Assembly (NCBI RefSeq): GCF_902859695.1
Contig: NZ_CADIJL010000025.1
Coordinates: 1-64,000, forward strand
Direction of reading: 5' to 3'
Source of the DNA: Achromobacter ruhlandii
Lineage (GTDB): Bacteria; Pseudomonadota; Gammaproteobacteria; Burkholderiales; Burkholderiaceae_B
Length of the DNA: 64,000 nucleotides
Part shown: positions 17,848 to 26,319 of the stretch, in pieces
Position numbering within the stretch: position 1 is the stretch's first letter
Layout of the letters: each line of letters opens with the position of its first letter
Program-made: the position numbers and the translations under genes
Notes under the pieces: model-generated
Database searches by the model: none
The model's input: the letters and a program-made list of their open reading frames with translations, nothing else
Told to the model about the DNA's origin: nothing

Positions 17848-19830
17848 TCAAATTGATGGCCCGCGTTGTCGTCCTACCTCCCAGGACACGCCGCCGCTGC
17901 GCACCGTGGCGGCAAGCTGCTGGCCCAGCCGCCGCTCGATCACCGGCCGCCACGGCACCAGCGAGAAGCCCATGCCGTCATCGAGCATCGCGTAGCGCCC
18001 GCTGGCGAGCATGACGCTGCGGCGATAGATGCCGGCAACACGCTGGCCGTCGGCCACCGGGCGATGTTCCAGGCCGGTATCGGCAGCAATGTCCTTCGCG
18101 GCCTGCGCCAGTTCCCGGTTGCGCAGCGTGCCCAGCAGGTTGCGCGCCAGGATCACGCGCTGTCCGCGCCGCTCGGCCAGCCCCTGTTCGGTGAGGAAGT
18201 CGGCGCGCTGCTGCATCGCCTGCTTGGCCTCTGCGCCAAAGCCCAGGTCGCCCAGGCCCGAGCCGCCGCCGATCAACTGCTGGTCGAGCCAGGTGGCCCC
18301 GATGACGCGGGCTTGCCGCTCGATGGGCAGGTGCGACTTCAGCTCCACGGCCACGCCGCCTAGGCGTTGCGCGTCGTACTGGCGGCCCTGCTCGGGCAGG
18401 TCGCCCGGCACCTTCCATAGCCCTTCAGCCACGCGCTCCACGATGCCGGCCCGGCGCAGGGCTTCCAGCCTGCGGACGTGGGCGGCCACGACCTCCTGCG
18501 GGTCGCGGCCCGGTACGGCCTGCCCCTGCGCCACCGCCAGGTGGTGGTCGGTGCGGTACAGGCCATCGCTCGCCAGCGCGGCGATGTTCCTGTCGGCCGC
18601 GCGCACGTCGGCCGATCCCTTCACCTCCACCACAGCCCCGGCCGGGTAGTTCGCCAGCTCGTCGCGGGCGTTGAGCGCGACGTAATGGGCCTTGCCGTCC
18701 ACGCCGTCGATGACCAGATAGCCTCGGTCGCGCAGCTCGTCGGCCGGTCCTTTCGCGGCCACGCGCCCAAGGATGGTTCGGCCGTCGTCCCCCGGCTCGA
18801 ACACCGCCAGCTCGCGCGGCTCGCCGCGCATGGCCCGCTGCATGGTGCGGATGATGTCGCCACGCTCGCCCAGGGCGCGCAGGGTCTTTTCCGCATCCGC
18901 ATGGACGGCCCAGGTGCCCTGCTGCGTCTCGTCGGCCAGGCCCAGGCGCTGCAAGCGTTGCAGGCGGCCGATCAGCAGCAGGCGTTGGCGCTGCAAGCGA
19001 GGTTCGTTGAGCCGTTCGACATGCACCAGGCCATCGTCGCCGGCCTCGCGCTTCAACGTGCGATCCAGGCTCGTCCACCGCTCTTGCTCCACCTCGCGCT
19101 GCAAGGTCTGCTGAATCTCCAGTTCGGTGCGTGGCCCCAGCCACTCGGTCGCCAGTTCGGCGGCCCGATGACGGAAGCCGTGGACGATGTAGTCGCCCGC
19201 GATGATGAGGTCTTTGCCGGTGTCGTCGCGCCCGCGCACGATCAGGTGGGTGTGCGGGTTGTCAGTGTTCCAGTGATCCACGGCCACCCAATCCAGCCGC
19301 GTACCCAGGTCGGCTTCCATGCGGTTCACCAGATGCCGGGTATAGGTGCGCAGGTCGTCCAGTTCCGCGCCGTCTTCGGGCGAAACGATGAAGCGGAAAT
19401 GGTGGCGGTCGTCGGCGCAGCGTTCCTTGAAGGCGTCCAAGTCGGCTTCGTCGGCTTGTGGCCCGTAGGCCCGGCCCGGTTCGCCATCGCGGCCCGCGCC
19501 GTCGCGCTCGATGTAGCGCAGGTGCTTGGCGAGCGACTGCGGGCTGGCCCGTTGGTGATTGACCAGCAAGGTTTTGATGGTCACGCGCCGGGACATGGGC
19601 GTCAGCTTCGCGCCCGCGAAGCGCGCCGCCGTATGGCCGCGGCCCAGGCGCGAGCCGGGGCGTTGGGCGGTGCCACGCGCCGACGCCGGACGGCGCACCG
19701 TGGACTTGCCGCTACTGGCCTTGCCCGCCTGCTTGAGCACCTTGGAAACGAAGCTCTGCCCTTGGCCCTTGCCCCGATTCTGCGGGGCGCTGGGGCGCAC
19801 GCGGAAATCGTCGTCGCGGCGGTCGCTCAT
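17848..19830 (-). CDS. rlxS: Relaxase, DUF3363 type (RlxS-like, VirD2 family)
   Basis: A 660-residue relaxase that should nick the ICE at oriT and pilot the strand to the recipient. The N-terminus is basic and flexible. The His-rich metal motif HWNTDNPHTHLIVRG lies near residue 190, and a long DUF3363-like C-terminal domain follows. The start MSDRRDDDFRV at 19830 is favoured; the frame stays open upstream to 20304 but reads as low-complexity Arg-rich sequence. It faces the MFS cargo gene and has 436 bp upstream before traF. Confidence 0.9.
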   Translation of the reverse strand: MSDRRDDDFRVRPSAPQNRGKGQGQSFVSKVLKQAGKASSGKSTVRRPASARGTAQRPGSRLGRGHTAARFAGAKLTPMSRRVTIKTLLVNHQRASPQSLAKHLRYIERDGAGRDGEPGRAYGPQADEADLDAFKERCADDRHHFRFIVSPEDGAELDDLRTYTRHLVNRMEADLGTRLDWVAVDHWNTDNPHTHLIVRGRDDTGKDLIIAGDYIVHGFRHRAAELATEWLGPRTELEIQQTLQREVEQERWTSLDRTLKREAGDDGLVHVERLNEPRLQRQRLLLIGRLQRLQRLGLADETQQGTWAVHADAEKTLRALGERGDIIRTMQRAMRGEPRELAVFEPGDDGRTILGRVAAKGPADELRDRGYLVIDGVDGKAHYVALNARDELANYPAGAVVEVKGSADVRAADRNIAALASDGLYRTDHHLAVAQGQAVPGRDPQEVVAAHVRRLEALRRAGIVERVAEGLWKVPGDLPEQGRQYDAQRLGGVAVELKSHLPIERQARVIGATWLDQQLIGGGSGLGDLGFGAEAKQAMQQRADFLTEQGLAERRGQRVILARNLLGTLRNRELAQAAKDIAADTGLEHRPVADGQRVAGIYRRSVMLASGRYAMLDDGMGFSLVPWRPVIERRLGQQLAATVRSGGVSWEVGRQRGPSI

Positions 19831-20266
19831 GGCTGCACTCTTTGCAAGCTCTGGCGTGTCCTGTCGTGCGAAGCACGCGGACATGCCTGCATTGGCGCGG
19901 GCCTCGCGCCATACGCGGCACGGCGGCGAAGCTGCACCGTGCCGCGCCAACCCCACGTGCAGACTGGCTTTCGACGCGGCCCGGTGCCGCGTCCTTTTGT
20001 CTTGCCTTCCGCCGTTGCCTTCCGCTGACGCTCCAGGCACCGGCGGCCCGGCGGCGCTGCTGCGTGAGCAGCCAGCGCGCCGGCGAACGCGGCGATGGCC
20101 GTAGGCCGGGCGCGTTCGAGGCAAGACGCCTGCACGTTGGACGGCTGCGCCGGATGCAGCGCGACGTGCGATGCGAATGCACCGGCACGGCAGGCGCGGC
20201 GACACGGCAGCAGCCAGCGGATCGACATGCCCGATGGCACGCCGAAGCGCAGCGAATCGGCGGCCA
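19831..20266 (-). other. Gene-free 436 bp between relaxase and traF; candidate oriT region
   Basis: No credible gene is seen. Three inverted repeats occur: GTCC..GTGC gaa GCAC..GGAC at 19857-19882; CGCGGCACGG/CCGTGCCGCG at 19914-19923 and 19937-19946; GACGCGGC/GCCGCGTC at 19973-19980 and 19986-19993. Origins of transfer commonly lie just upstream of the relaxase gene and contain such repeats, so this is the best place in the window for oriT. I could not identify a nic site. Confidence 0.4.
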
Positions 20267-20878
20267 TCATGGGCGTTTCTCCAGCCAGACCGGATGCGCG
20301 ACACCGATCACGGTGGATGCGCTGACTGGGCCGAAATACCGACTGTCGAAGGACGCCGGATTGGTCACACTGAGCAGGAACAGTTCGCCAGGGCGAAGCT
20401 GCCGGCATTGCGGCCAGGATGGCAGCGCCCGGCCCATCCGGTCGGCGGGCAGCGCGGCGGCCGAAGGCACGCCGTCGATGCGTACCTGACCGGCGACGAT
20501 GCAGACGTGTTGCGGCGCGACCGCGCCCACACGTTTGAGCAGCGGCACGCGCGTCGGCAGGTAGCCGCGCTGCGCAGCGAGTGTGGCAGCCGTGGCCGGC
20601 AGCGGCACCAGCACGATGCTATCCACGGACAAGGGACGTGGCAGCGAGGCGGTGCGCGGGTCGAGCGGGTCGATGCGATACCAGCCGACCGCCACGCTGT
20701 CGGACGGGTTGTAGGTCAGGCGCGGCAGCGGCGACACGAGAGACGCCCAGGCCAGCGCAGCGAAGCCGATGGCGGCCAGTGTCGCCACGACGATGCGAGC
20801 GCGCAAACGTGAACGCGGGTGCGAGCGAGGACGTGGCGCACCGGCGGGTGTGCTGGCCGTGGTGGTCGGGGCAGTCAT
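20267..20878 (-). CDS. traF: TraF-like conjugal transfer peptidase (S26 family)
   Basis: A 203-residue S26-type serine peptidase. A short cytoplasmic N-terminus and one membrane helix (RIVVATLAAIGFAALAW) are followed by the Ser region (YNPSDSVAVGWYRI) and the Lys region (LPTRVPLLKRVGAV). In RP4, TraF cyclises the TrbC pilin, and this gene likely does the same for trbC (4678-5070). The ATG at 20878 overlaps the DUF2840 gene by four bases. Longer frames toward 21133 are Arg-rich artefacts. Confidence 0.9.
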   Translation of the reverse strand: MTAPTTTASTPAGAPRPRSHPRSRLRARIVVATLAAIGFAALAWASLVSPLPRLTYNPSDSVAVGWYRIDPLDPRTASLPRPLSVDSIVLVPLPATAATLAAQRGYLPTRVPLLKRVGAVAPQHVCIVAGQVRIDGVPSAAALPADRMGRALPSWPQCRQLRPGELFLLSVTNPASFDSRYFGPVSASTVIGVAHPVWLEKRP

Positions 20879-21420
20879 AGCAGCACCTTCCCGGCCATCC
20901 AAGCAGCGTGCCGCTCGGCGGCGTATTCGGGCAGCGGCGAACGCGCTGCAAGACGGTTGCCCAGCGTGCGCCAGTACGCGGGCGACACGTCGATGGCGGC
21001 GATGCCCAGCGTCTCGATGGCGTCGATGCGCTCCAGCACGACGCGCACGTTGGCATCGCCTTCGGCGTGCAGCAGCAGGCGCGCGCCCGGCTGCACGCCG
21101 GGGATGCGCTGCGCCGCGTCCAGCGGTGTGCAAGCCTGCATCACCATGAGCTGCCAGCGAATCGTGCCGTAGTCATTCGCCTGCCAGCGGATGCGGCAGA
21201 GCATCGCGCCCGGTAGGAACACCGCGCAGCGCCGCCAGCGGTCGAGCTGGAGCGTGCGCGCGGGTTCGCCGAAGCGCAGGTAGAGCTTGAAGCGGGCCTC
21301 GATGTAGGCCAGCGAAACGCGCGTCAGCGGGACGTTGCCGGCCTGGCCGGCGAGTGCCGCGGGATGCAGCGACGGTGCAGCCGTGGCCGCGCCAGCAGCG
21401 GGCGAAGCGGATGCGGTCAT
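20875..21420 (-). CDS. DUF2840 family ICE protein
   Basis: A 181-residue protein starting MTASASPAAG; the ATGA overlap with the preceding gene defines this start. It contains the DUF2840-like core RVSLAYIEARFKLYLRFGEP and RRCAVFLPGAMLCRIRWQANDYGT. The family is conserved between ParA and TraF in Tn4371-like ICEs and has no known activity. No membrane segment is seen. Position suggests a role in transfer or maintenance. Confidence 0.85.
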   Translation of the reverse strand: MTASASPAAGAATAAPSLHPAALAGQAGNVPLTRVSLAYIEARFKLYLRFGEPARTLQLDRWRRCAVFLPGAMLCRIRWQANDYGTIRWQLMVMQACTPLDAAQRIPGVQPGARLLLHAEGDANVRVVLERIDAIETLGIAAIDVSPAYWRTLGNRLAARSPLPEYAAERHAAWMAGKVLL

Positions 21421-21689
21421 GGTGTGTTCTCCCTGCGGTGTTCTGGAAACTCTCGCTCCAGCAGACCGCGCAGCAGGTCGGCCACGGTCACGCCCTGCGT
21501 GAAGGCCGACACCTTGATGCGCGCCCGCATGGCGGGTGTGATGTCGAGGGTCAGGCGCGCGGTGTAGAGGTCGCCTTTGCCCAGCGCATCGGCGTCGCCC
21601 TGGCGAATCCACGCCTCGGCGTGCGGATTCGCGGGCGGACGTGCGCCGATGCCGACGCGCTTACCGCGTGGTGGCTGCTTTGCTGTCAT
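21417..21689 (-). CDS. Small RHH partition partner of ParA
   Basis: A 90-residue basic protein starting MTAKQPPRGKRVG. The C-terminal half, YTARLTLDITPAMRARIKV followed by FTQGVTVADLLRGLL, fits a ribbon-helix-helix fold like ParG or a small ParB. The chosen ATG at 21689 overlaps the parA stop in an ATGA; MADM at 21698 is the alternative. As a probable centromere-binding partner it would complete a parA-type segregation pair. Confidence 0.75.
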   Translation of the reverse strand: MTAKQPPRGKRVGIGARPPANPHAEAWIRQGDADALGKGDLYTARLTLDITPAMRARIKVSAFTQGVTVADLLRGLLEREFPEHRRENTP

Positions 21690-22324
21690 GTCGGCCACCG
21701 CAGCAGTTCGTCCACCAGGGCGGTGATTTCGCGTGCGGCGGCGCTGTCGGGCGCTGTCTCGCGTGCGAGCCGGCCAGCGGCCACGCTGTCGGCGAACACG
21801 ATGCGCTGATGCACTTCCGAGCGCAGCGCGGGCAGCGGCTGTTCAGCCAGCGATTGCCGCGCTTCGCGGCCGATGATGGTGGTGCTGACGCGCCGGTTGA
21901 TGACGAAGGCCGCGCGCAGCGCAGGCCGGAATACCTGTGCCTCGCGGATCAGCGAAACCATTTCCGAGCTGGCCCAAAGGTCGTAGGGGCTGGGCTGCAC
22001 CGGGATCAGTACGCGCTCGGCCGCCAGCAGCGCGGAGCGCGCCAAGGCGGCGATGCGCGGCGGGCCGTCAATGATGACGTGATCGGCCCGCCTAGCGAGT
22101 TCTGGCGCTTCCTGATGCAGCGTTTCGCGGGCCAGGCCCACGGCGCTGAACAGCCGTGGCAAGCCTTGCTGGCTGCGGCGCTGCGTCCAGTCCAGCGAGG
22201 AACCCTGCGGGTCGGCATCGAGCAGGACGACATGCTGGCCGCGCAGCGCCAGTTCGCCCGCGATGTGGGTGGCGAGCGTCGTCTTGCCGACACCGCCTTT
22301 CTGGTTGAGCAGAGCGAGGATCAT
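21686..22324 (-). CDS. parA: ParA-family partition ATPase
   Basis: A 212-residue deviant Walker ATPase: KGGVGKTT at residues 9-16, DADPQGSS and DGPPR follow. The start MILALLNQKGG at 22324 places the P-loop at the normal position for short ParA proteins. It begins an operon of four genes linked by four-base overlaps (parA, RHH, DUF2840, traF). It should help stabilise an extrachromosomal form of the ICE, in line with the neighbouring repA and iterons. Confidence 0.92.
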   Translation of the reverse strand: MILALLNQKGGVGKTTLATHIAGELALRGQHVVLLDADPQGSSLDWTQRRSQQGLPRLFSAVGLARETLHQEAPELARRADHVIIDGPPRIAALARSALLAAERVLIPVQPSPYDLWASSEMVSLIREAQVFRPALRAAFVINRRVSTTIIGREARQSLAEQPLPALRSEVHQRIVFADSVAAGRLARETAPDSAAAREITALVDELLRWPT

Positions 22325-22500
22325 GGCGCGGCCCTCCCTGCTGGAAAGCCGGGCTTTGCCTGTCGTGCAAAACGCTGTTCGCCGTGCCGTTGGGTGGTTG
22401 TCCACCGAAACGGCGCGCTTCTACTAAAAGTTATGTATTTCTTGTTAGGGAAGTTAGAGGGGGCGCAAACCCGCGCCGTTATTGGCTTTCCGGCGTTTTC

Positions 22501-22565
22501 GTACTCCTGATAGCACGATAGGCGTACTCCCGATAGCACGATACCCGGTACTCCTGATAGCACGA
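22501..22565. repeat. Three iteron-like direct repeats, candidate oriV
   Basis: The 18-base unit GTACTCCTGATAGCACGA occurs at 22501-22518, 22524-22541 (one change, C for T) and 22548-22565, with start-to-start spacing of 23 and 24 bases, close to two helical turns. It lies between repA and parA beside an A+T-rich patch (22420-22460) that contrasts with the G+C-rich surroundings. This is the layout of an iteron-controlled plasmid origin bound by RepA. Confidence 0.8.
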
Positions 22566-22589
22566 GGCCGTCCACACCTTTTCCCGCAG

Positions 22590-23447
22590 TTATCCCCGTG
22601 CCGTATGCAGCACGGGCCGGAAGGTCAGCAGTTCTTGCCCGTCGTCCGGCATTCGCTCGATGCCCAGGACGTAGCCGGGCAGCGACTGCCGCGCCACGAG
22701 GGCGCGCAGGTCGTAGGCGAAGTCCGAGAAGCGCGCCGCGCTGCCCGACTTGCGGTGCAGGTGCTTGAAGTCGAATTGCCAGCCGTGTTCCTGCCGCCCG
22801 CCGTGCTTGCGCACCAGGCGGTACAGCCACCGTTCGATGCCGCCCTTCAAGCGGAAATAGGCCGGGTCGATGGTCAGCACCAGCGCGGCATCGAGCACGC
22901 CGGCATAGAACCAGTCCGGCAGGATCAGTTCGATGCCCAGCGGCGTGCCGCTGGCGTCGGCCAGCTCGCGCCATTCGTTGATCCACGAGAAACGGTGCAG
23001 CCGCCGGCCGGTCGTCTCGCGGATGGACGTGGCAATGCTGGTCGATTGCAGCCGGTCGAGCGCCGCTTTCAGGCGCTGGTAGTCGTTGAGCGACGTGCTG
23101 CGCCCGATGAAGCGCAGGATCTCGTAGGGCGTGGCGCGTATCCAGCGCGAGGGGCGGATGCCCGCGTCGCGCGCCTCCACGATCTGCGAGGCGGCCCATA
23201 TCAACACGTCGGCATCCCATATCGTGGCGATGCCATGCTCGGCCGTGCCTTCCACGCGGATGGTGATGCCGCCGGCGCGGAAGTCGATCGGCGCCGTGCG
23301 CCGCGACTTCGCCAGCGAGAAGAATGGAAAGGCCATTAAGTCCTGGCTGTCGCGGGGTGCCATGTCGCCCGGCAGCGCGCGGAACAGGTCGAGCTGTTCG
23401 CGCTGCGGCAAGGCTTGCCCTGGCGGGCTGGACATGGCGACGGCCAC
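22590..23447 (-). CDS. repA: RepA-like plasmid replication initiator
   Basis: A 285-residue protein of the RepA family found in Tn4371-like ICEs and small broad-host plasmids. Recognisable stretches are RTAPIDFRAGGITIRVEG, LRFIGRSTSLNDYQRLKAALDRL and WFYAGVLDAALVLTIDPAYF, consistent with two winged-helix initiator domains. The iterons lie directly downstream (22501-22565). Such a gene implies that the excised circle may replicate for a time. The ATG at 23447 is used; MSSPPGQ, four residues in, is possible. Confidence 0.85.
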   Translation of the reverse strand: MAVAMSSPPGQALPQREQLDLFRALPGDMAPRDSQDLMAFPFFSLAKSRRTAPIDFRAGGITIRVEGTAEHGIATIWDADVLIWAASQIVEARDAGIRPSRWIRATPYEILRFIGRSTSLNDYQRLKAALDRLQSTSIATSIRETTGRRLHRFSWINEWRELADASGTPLGIELILPDWFYAGVLDAALVLTIDPAYFRLKGGIERWLYRLVRKHGGRQEHGWQFDFKHLHRKSGSAARFSDFAYDLRALVARQSLPGYVLGIERMPDDGQELLTFRPVLHTARG

Positions 23448-23461
23448 CCACGCGCCAACGA

Positions 23462-23746
23462 TCAGCGGCCATCACGGTAGTCGCCCGCATGGCGTCCGGC
23501 ATATTCCGGGTCGGACGTTGCCTCGTAGCTGCGCTGGTCGGCCCAGGCATCGAGGTCGCTCACGGCGTACATAACGCGCCGGCCGAACTTGCGGAACTTC
23601 GGGCCGCCGCCGACCACGCGCTGTTTCTCCAGCGTGCGGGGACTGAGGCGCAGGTACTCGGCGGCTTCGTCGTTGGTCAGGTAGCGTTGGGGCTGCGCAG
23701 GCGCAGCGACAGCAGCGGCGGCAGGCCGCAAGGAAGCAGGTCGCAT
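23462..23746 (-). CDS. AlpA/MerR-type helix-turn-helix regulator
   Basis: A 94-residue protein. After a Pro/Ala-rich lead, YLTNDEAAEYLRLSPRTLEKQR and RRVMYAVSDLDAWADQR give the excisionase/AlpA-type winged helix. GGAGG lies 8 bases before the ATG at 23746, so this is preferred to ATGs at 23761 and 23803. It precedes repA by 14 bp and could control repA or act as an excision factor for the integrase; the sequence does not decide. Confidence 0.82.
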   Translation of the reverse strand: MRPASLRPAAAAVAAPAQPQRYLTNDEAAEYLRLSPRTLEKQRVVGGGPKFRKFGRRVMYAVSDLDAWADQRSYEATSDPEYAGRHAGDYRDGR

Positions 23747-23858
23747 GGGATGAACCTCCATCAAGCCCGGCCACACCACGCGGCCGGATAGAGGCACTTT
23801 CAAGAAAGCGCGGCACCCCGCGAAGGGACGATCTGCGGGGGACGCGAAACGTCCCCCC

Positions 23859-24629
23859 CTACTGCAACCGCAGCGGCGGAAGCTGTGCCAGGCGGCGATA
23901 GCCGCCGCGCATCAGCGCCTCGCCACGGCGCACCAGCCTGCGCACGCGGGCGCGCAAGGCGCTGTCGGTGTGCCAGTCGGCGGCGACGGCATCGGCACCG
24001 AAGAGACCTTCGGCCATTTCGCGCAGGGACGCGCCCGCCAGGGTCGCGTCGAGCGCCTGGAGCGTATGCAGTTCCAGCAGCGCGGCCGGCGTGGGCCGGG
24101 AACGGGCCGCCGCCGCAGGCGCGACGACCGTGGCCACGGCCAGGGCGTCCAGCCCGGCCGCGAGCGTGCGATAGCGCGCGCACGGCGTGGCGCAGGCCCG
24201 AGTGGCGTAGAGGTAGGCCATGCCGTCCTCCAGGCCCGGCCCGAGTGCGAGCCGCAGGCAGCAGCCGGGCCAGTGCGACACCAGCACCAGGCGCTTGCCG
24301 TCGTGGATCAGTTGCTTGCGGCCAGGAACGCGCCAGAACTCGAAGGCATGGGCTTCGGGTGGCGGGTCGTCATCCGGGTAGAGCTGCACCACGGCATCGT
24401 GATCGGGGAACCAGGCTGGATGCGCGTCGCGCGCATCCAGCGCCGGGTCTTCCAGCAGGCGCAGGCCCCACGCCTGCGCCGCGTCCGGCCAGCGGCGACG
24501 GTGCAGCCAGTCGCGGCGGTAGCCGGGATTCCGGCGCAGGTATTCCCAGGCCAGCGCGGGGCCGTCGAGGTGCAGGACGTAGAGATAGGCCGCTGTCGGA
24601 TACCAGGGTTCGGCGCTGCGATCAGTCAT
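23859..24629 (-). CDS. DUF2285 family ICE regulator-like protein
   Basis: A 256-residue protein. The N-terminus, WYPTAAYLYVLHLDGPALAW then EYLRRNPGYRRDW, and the DUF2285-type C-terminus (LGADAVAADWHTDSALRARVRRLVRRGEALM, split over the last 60 residues) match a family tied to ICE regulators. GGGAGG precedes the ATG. These proteins often accompany HTH genes such as the AlpA-like gene downstream. A DNA-binding or transfer-regulating role is likely but not established. Confidence 0.82.
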   Translation of the reverse strand: MTDRSAEPWYPTAAYLYVLHLDGPALAWEYLRRNPGYRRDWLHRRRWPDAAQAWGLRLLEDPALDARDAHPAWFPDHDAVVQLYPDDDPPPEAHAFEFWRVPGRKQLIHDGKRLVLVSHWPGCCLRLALGPGLEDGMAYLYATRACATPCARYRTLAAGLDALAVATVVAPAAAARSRPTPAALLELHTLQALDATLAGASLREMAEGLFGADAVAADWHTDSALRARVRRLVRRGEALMRGGYRRLAQLPPLRLQ

Positions 24630-24969
24630 GGCAAAACCTCCCTGTGCTCGGGCGTCGCCACGGATTCCGCCGTGCGGGAGCTATCGAATCGCCACCAGGT
24701 CGTCATCAAGATCGGGTTAAGCTGTAACTGTCGGTGTCAAGACCGTTTGGCTCCGGCGTGTTGCGGAAATCGTCTGAATGCGACGGCCGCACAACCCGGA
24801 AATGGTGCGCGGCATCGGATACCGTGCCGCAGTCCTTGCCAAAGATCATGACTGTTTGCATCAGGCTGGCACCGCTTCGGTGCATCAATGCCGATCCAGA
24901 CCTGTCCGGTCTTGAGTAAGACTGAAATAGTCTCAATGCGCCCGGCTGGCCGGACTGCGCTGGCGTTCA
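24630..24969. other. 340 bp without a credible gene
   Basis: An open frame of 76 codons on the minus strand (24706-24936) has no ribosome site and no family resemblance. A GCACCG/CGGTGC hairpin lies near 24868-24882. AGACT/AGTCT with flanking TTGAG/CTCAA forms an interrupted palindrome at about 24911-24935. This is probably the promoter and leader of the DUF2285 gene. Confidence 0.6.
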
Positions 24970-25320
24970 TCAGTCCGTGATCGAACCGTTCTCCTGGGCC
25001 AGCCGGACATACTCCGACAGCGGGCGCACCGCCTGGAAATACCGATCCCGCCGCACCGGCAGTTTGCGCGGCCCGACGATGCCGGCCAGGTCGGAGAGCT
25101 TGACCGTTCCCAGCGCAGGCATCCCGATGCCGAGGTCGATCAGGCCGTAGGCCGTGTCGCCATCGGCGGGATCGAGCGACACCAGCAGCCAGGTCGCGTG
25201 CGCGTCCGGCGTGAACAGTCGCACCACGGGCATCGGGTCGATGCCTTGGCCGGCAGCGCGTGCCGCGCCGTGGGCCAGCAGCCGGGCGCGTTCGTCGGCG
25301 GTGAGAAGCGGCAGGGTCAT
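24970..25320 (-). CDS. DUF2958 family protein, copy 1
   Basis: A 116-residue protein starting MTLPLLTADERARLLAHG. The family core is VVRLFTPDAHATWLLVSLDPADGDTA then YGLIDLGIGMPALGTVKLSDLA. The family is common on Tn4371-like ICEs and plasmids and has no known activity. A second copy at 31351-31701 shares the same blocks with clear divergence. The ATG at 25320 starts the conserved region; the open frame extends upstream to 25425 into the regulatory region. Confidence 0.85.
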   Translation of the reverse strand: MTLPLLTADERARLLAHGAARAAGQGIDPMPVVRLFTPDAHATWLLVSLDPADGDTAYGLIDLGIGMPALGTVKLSDLAGIVGPRKLPVRRDRYFQAVRPLSEYVRLAQENGSITD

Positions 25321-25592
25321 GGCCGGAACCTCCACGAAACCGAGGATGCGCGGATGCGCTTCTGCGTCGAAGCACGGAACCGCCAAACCGTTTCCGTGCT
25401 TTCGTGCGCAAGCACGGATGTGCAAACCATCGCATCCGTAGAAGAACGCATGCGCGTAAGCGGGATTGTAGGAAGCCGGAAAGACACGGATGCGATTCCC
25501 CGGTTCTGTCGGAATCCGCCGATGCGGATTTCCGTAAAGGCACGAATACGGAAATCAACATCGCCAAATGAACACTTTAGATTGTAGCCCTA
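25321..25592. promoter_or_regulatory. Divergent regulatory region with inverted repeats
   Basis: It lies between the divergently read DUF2958 and XRE genes. It is dense in CGGATGCG-type blocks. It holds a perfect inverted repeat GATTTCCGT/ACGGAAATC (25527-25535 and 25548-25556) and an interrupted one, GGAATCCGC/GCGGATTTCC, just upstream. These are good candidates for operators of the adjacent XRE regulator. No gene is seen here. Confidence 0.5.
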
Positions 25593-25934
25593 TTGGGTTC
25601 AATGGGCTGTCATCTTGGTTTTTACGGGGAAACCAAGTTGGTGACAGCGAAACACTCATTGGCGACGGCAATACGGACGGTCAGGAAGGCGCGCGGCTTG
25701 AGCCAGGAAGCCTTTTCGGACGTGTCCAGCCGCACCTACATGAGTTCGCTGGAGCGCGATCTGAAAAGCCCGACCATGCACAAGCTGACCGAGCTGTGTG
25801 AGGTCATGGAAGTGCACCCGCTGACGTTGCTGACGCTGGCCTACGCCGGCGACAACCCGCGCAAGGCCGAGCAGCTTCTGGCGCTGGTGCGCCAAGAGCT
25901 TGAGGCCATCTCGAAGGAAAGCGACGCGCCGTAG
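25593..25934 (+). CDS. XRE-family helix-turn-helix regulator
   Basis: The only plus-strand backbone gene of the ICE seen here. It encodes 113 residues from the ATG at 25593. The helix-turn-helix is LATAIRTVRKARGLSQEAF then SRTYMSSLERDLKSP, followed by a helical C-terminus. A GTG start at 25641 (VTAKHSLATA) would begin right at the conserved domain and follows GGGG, so it may be the real one. Divergent from DUF2958 with operator-like repeats between, it is a candidate master repressor of ICE genes. Confidence 0.85.
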   Translation: MGSMGCHLGFYGETKLVTAKHSLATAIRTVRKARGLSQEAFSDVSSRTYMSSLERDLKSPTMHKLTELCEVMEVHPLTLLTLAYAGDNPRKAEQLLALVRQELEAISKESDAP

Positions 25935-26004
25935 GCGCGTGCGTGACGTGCTGCGCCAGCAGCACGGCGCCCCGCCGCAATGGGCGGGGCGCGGTGGGCG
26001 ACCG

Positions 26005-26319
26005 TCAGGCCGCCTTGGGCTTGCTGCGCGACCAGATCAGGTCGTGCGTGCCGTCCTCGTTCTCGATCAGGCGGGCATAGACCGTTGCCGGGAACGAAGG
26101 ATCGTCGAGGGTCACGGACACGTAAGACCGTCCGGCCTCGCTGGTCTTCTTCCACGCCGCGCCGATGTCGTGGCCTGCCGCCTGCACGCGGAAGTCGGGG
26201 GCGTTCTCGCTGTCGCCCTTGTCGTTGGGAACCAGCTTGACCTTGACGTTGAGCGTCAGGGTGCGGAGCGTGCCGGTGAAGCCGTCTTTCTCTGCGGTGA
26301 AGGTGCCGATGTTAGCCAT
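26005..26319 (-). CDS. DUF736 family protein
   Basis: A 104-residue protein beginning [20 protein letters not shown], with [14 protein letters not shown] and [18 protein letters not shown], a clear match to DUF736. The family is a marker of Tn4371-like and SXT-unrelated proteobacterial ICEs, and its function is unknown. GAAAGGAG before the ATG at 26319 fixes the start. It converges with the XRE gene, 70 bp away. Confidence 0.9.
   Translation of the reverse strand: MANIGTFTAEKDGFTGTLRTLTLNVKVKLVPNDKGDSENAPDFRVQAAGHDIGAAWKKTSEAGRSYVSVTLDDPSFPATVYARLIENEDGTHDLIWSRSKPKAA

Noticed and set aside
22501-22565. Short CRISPR array
   Set aside because: Spacers of only 5-6 bases and the position beside repA fit iterons; there are no cas genes.
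24706-24936. 76-codon minus-strand gene
   Set aside because: No ribosome site, no domain pattern, and inverted repeats inside; better read as a leader region.
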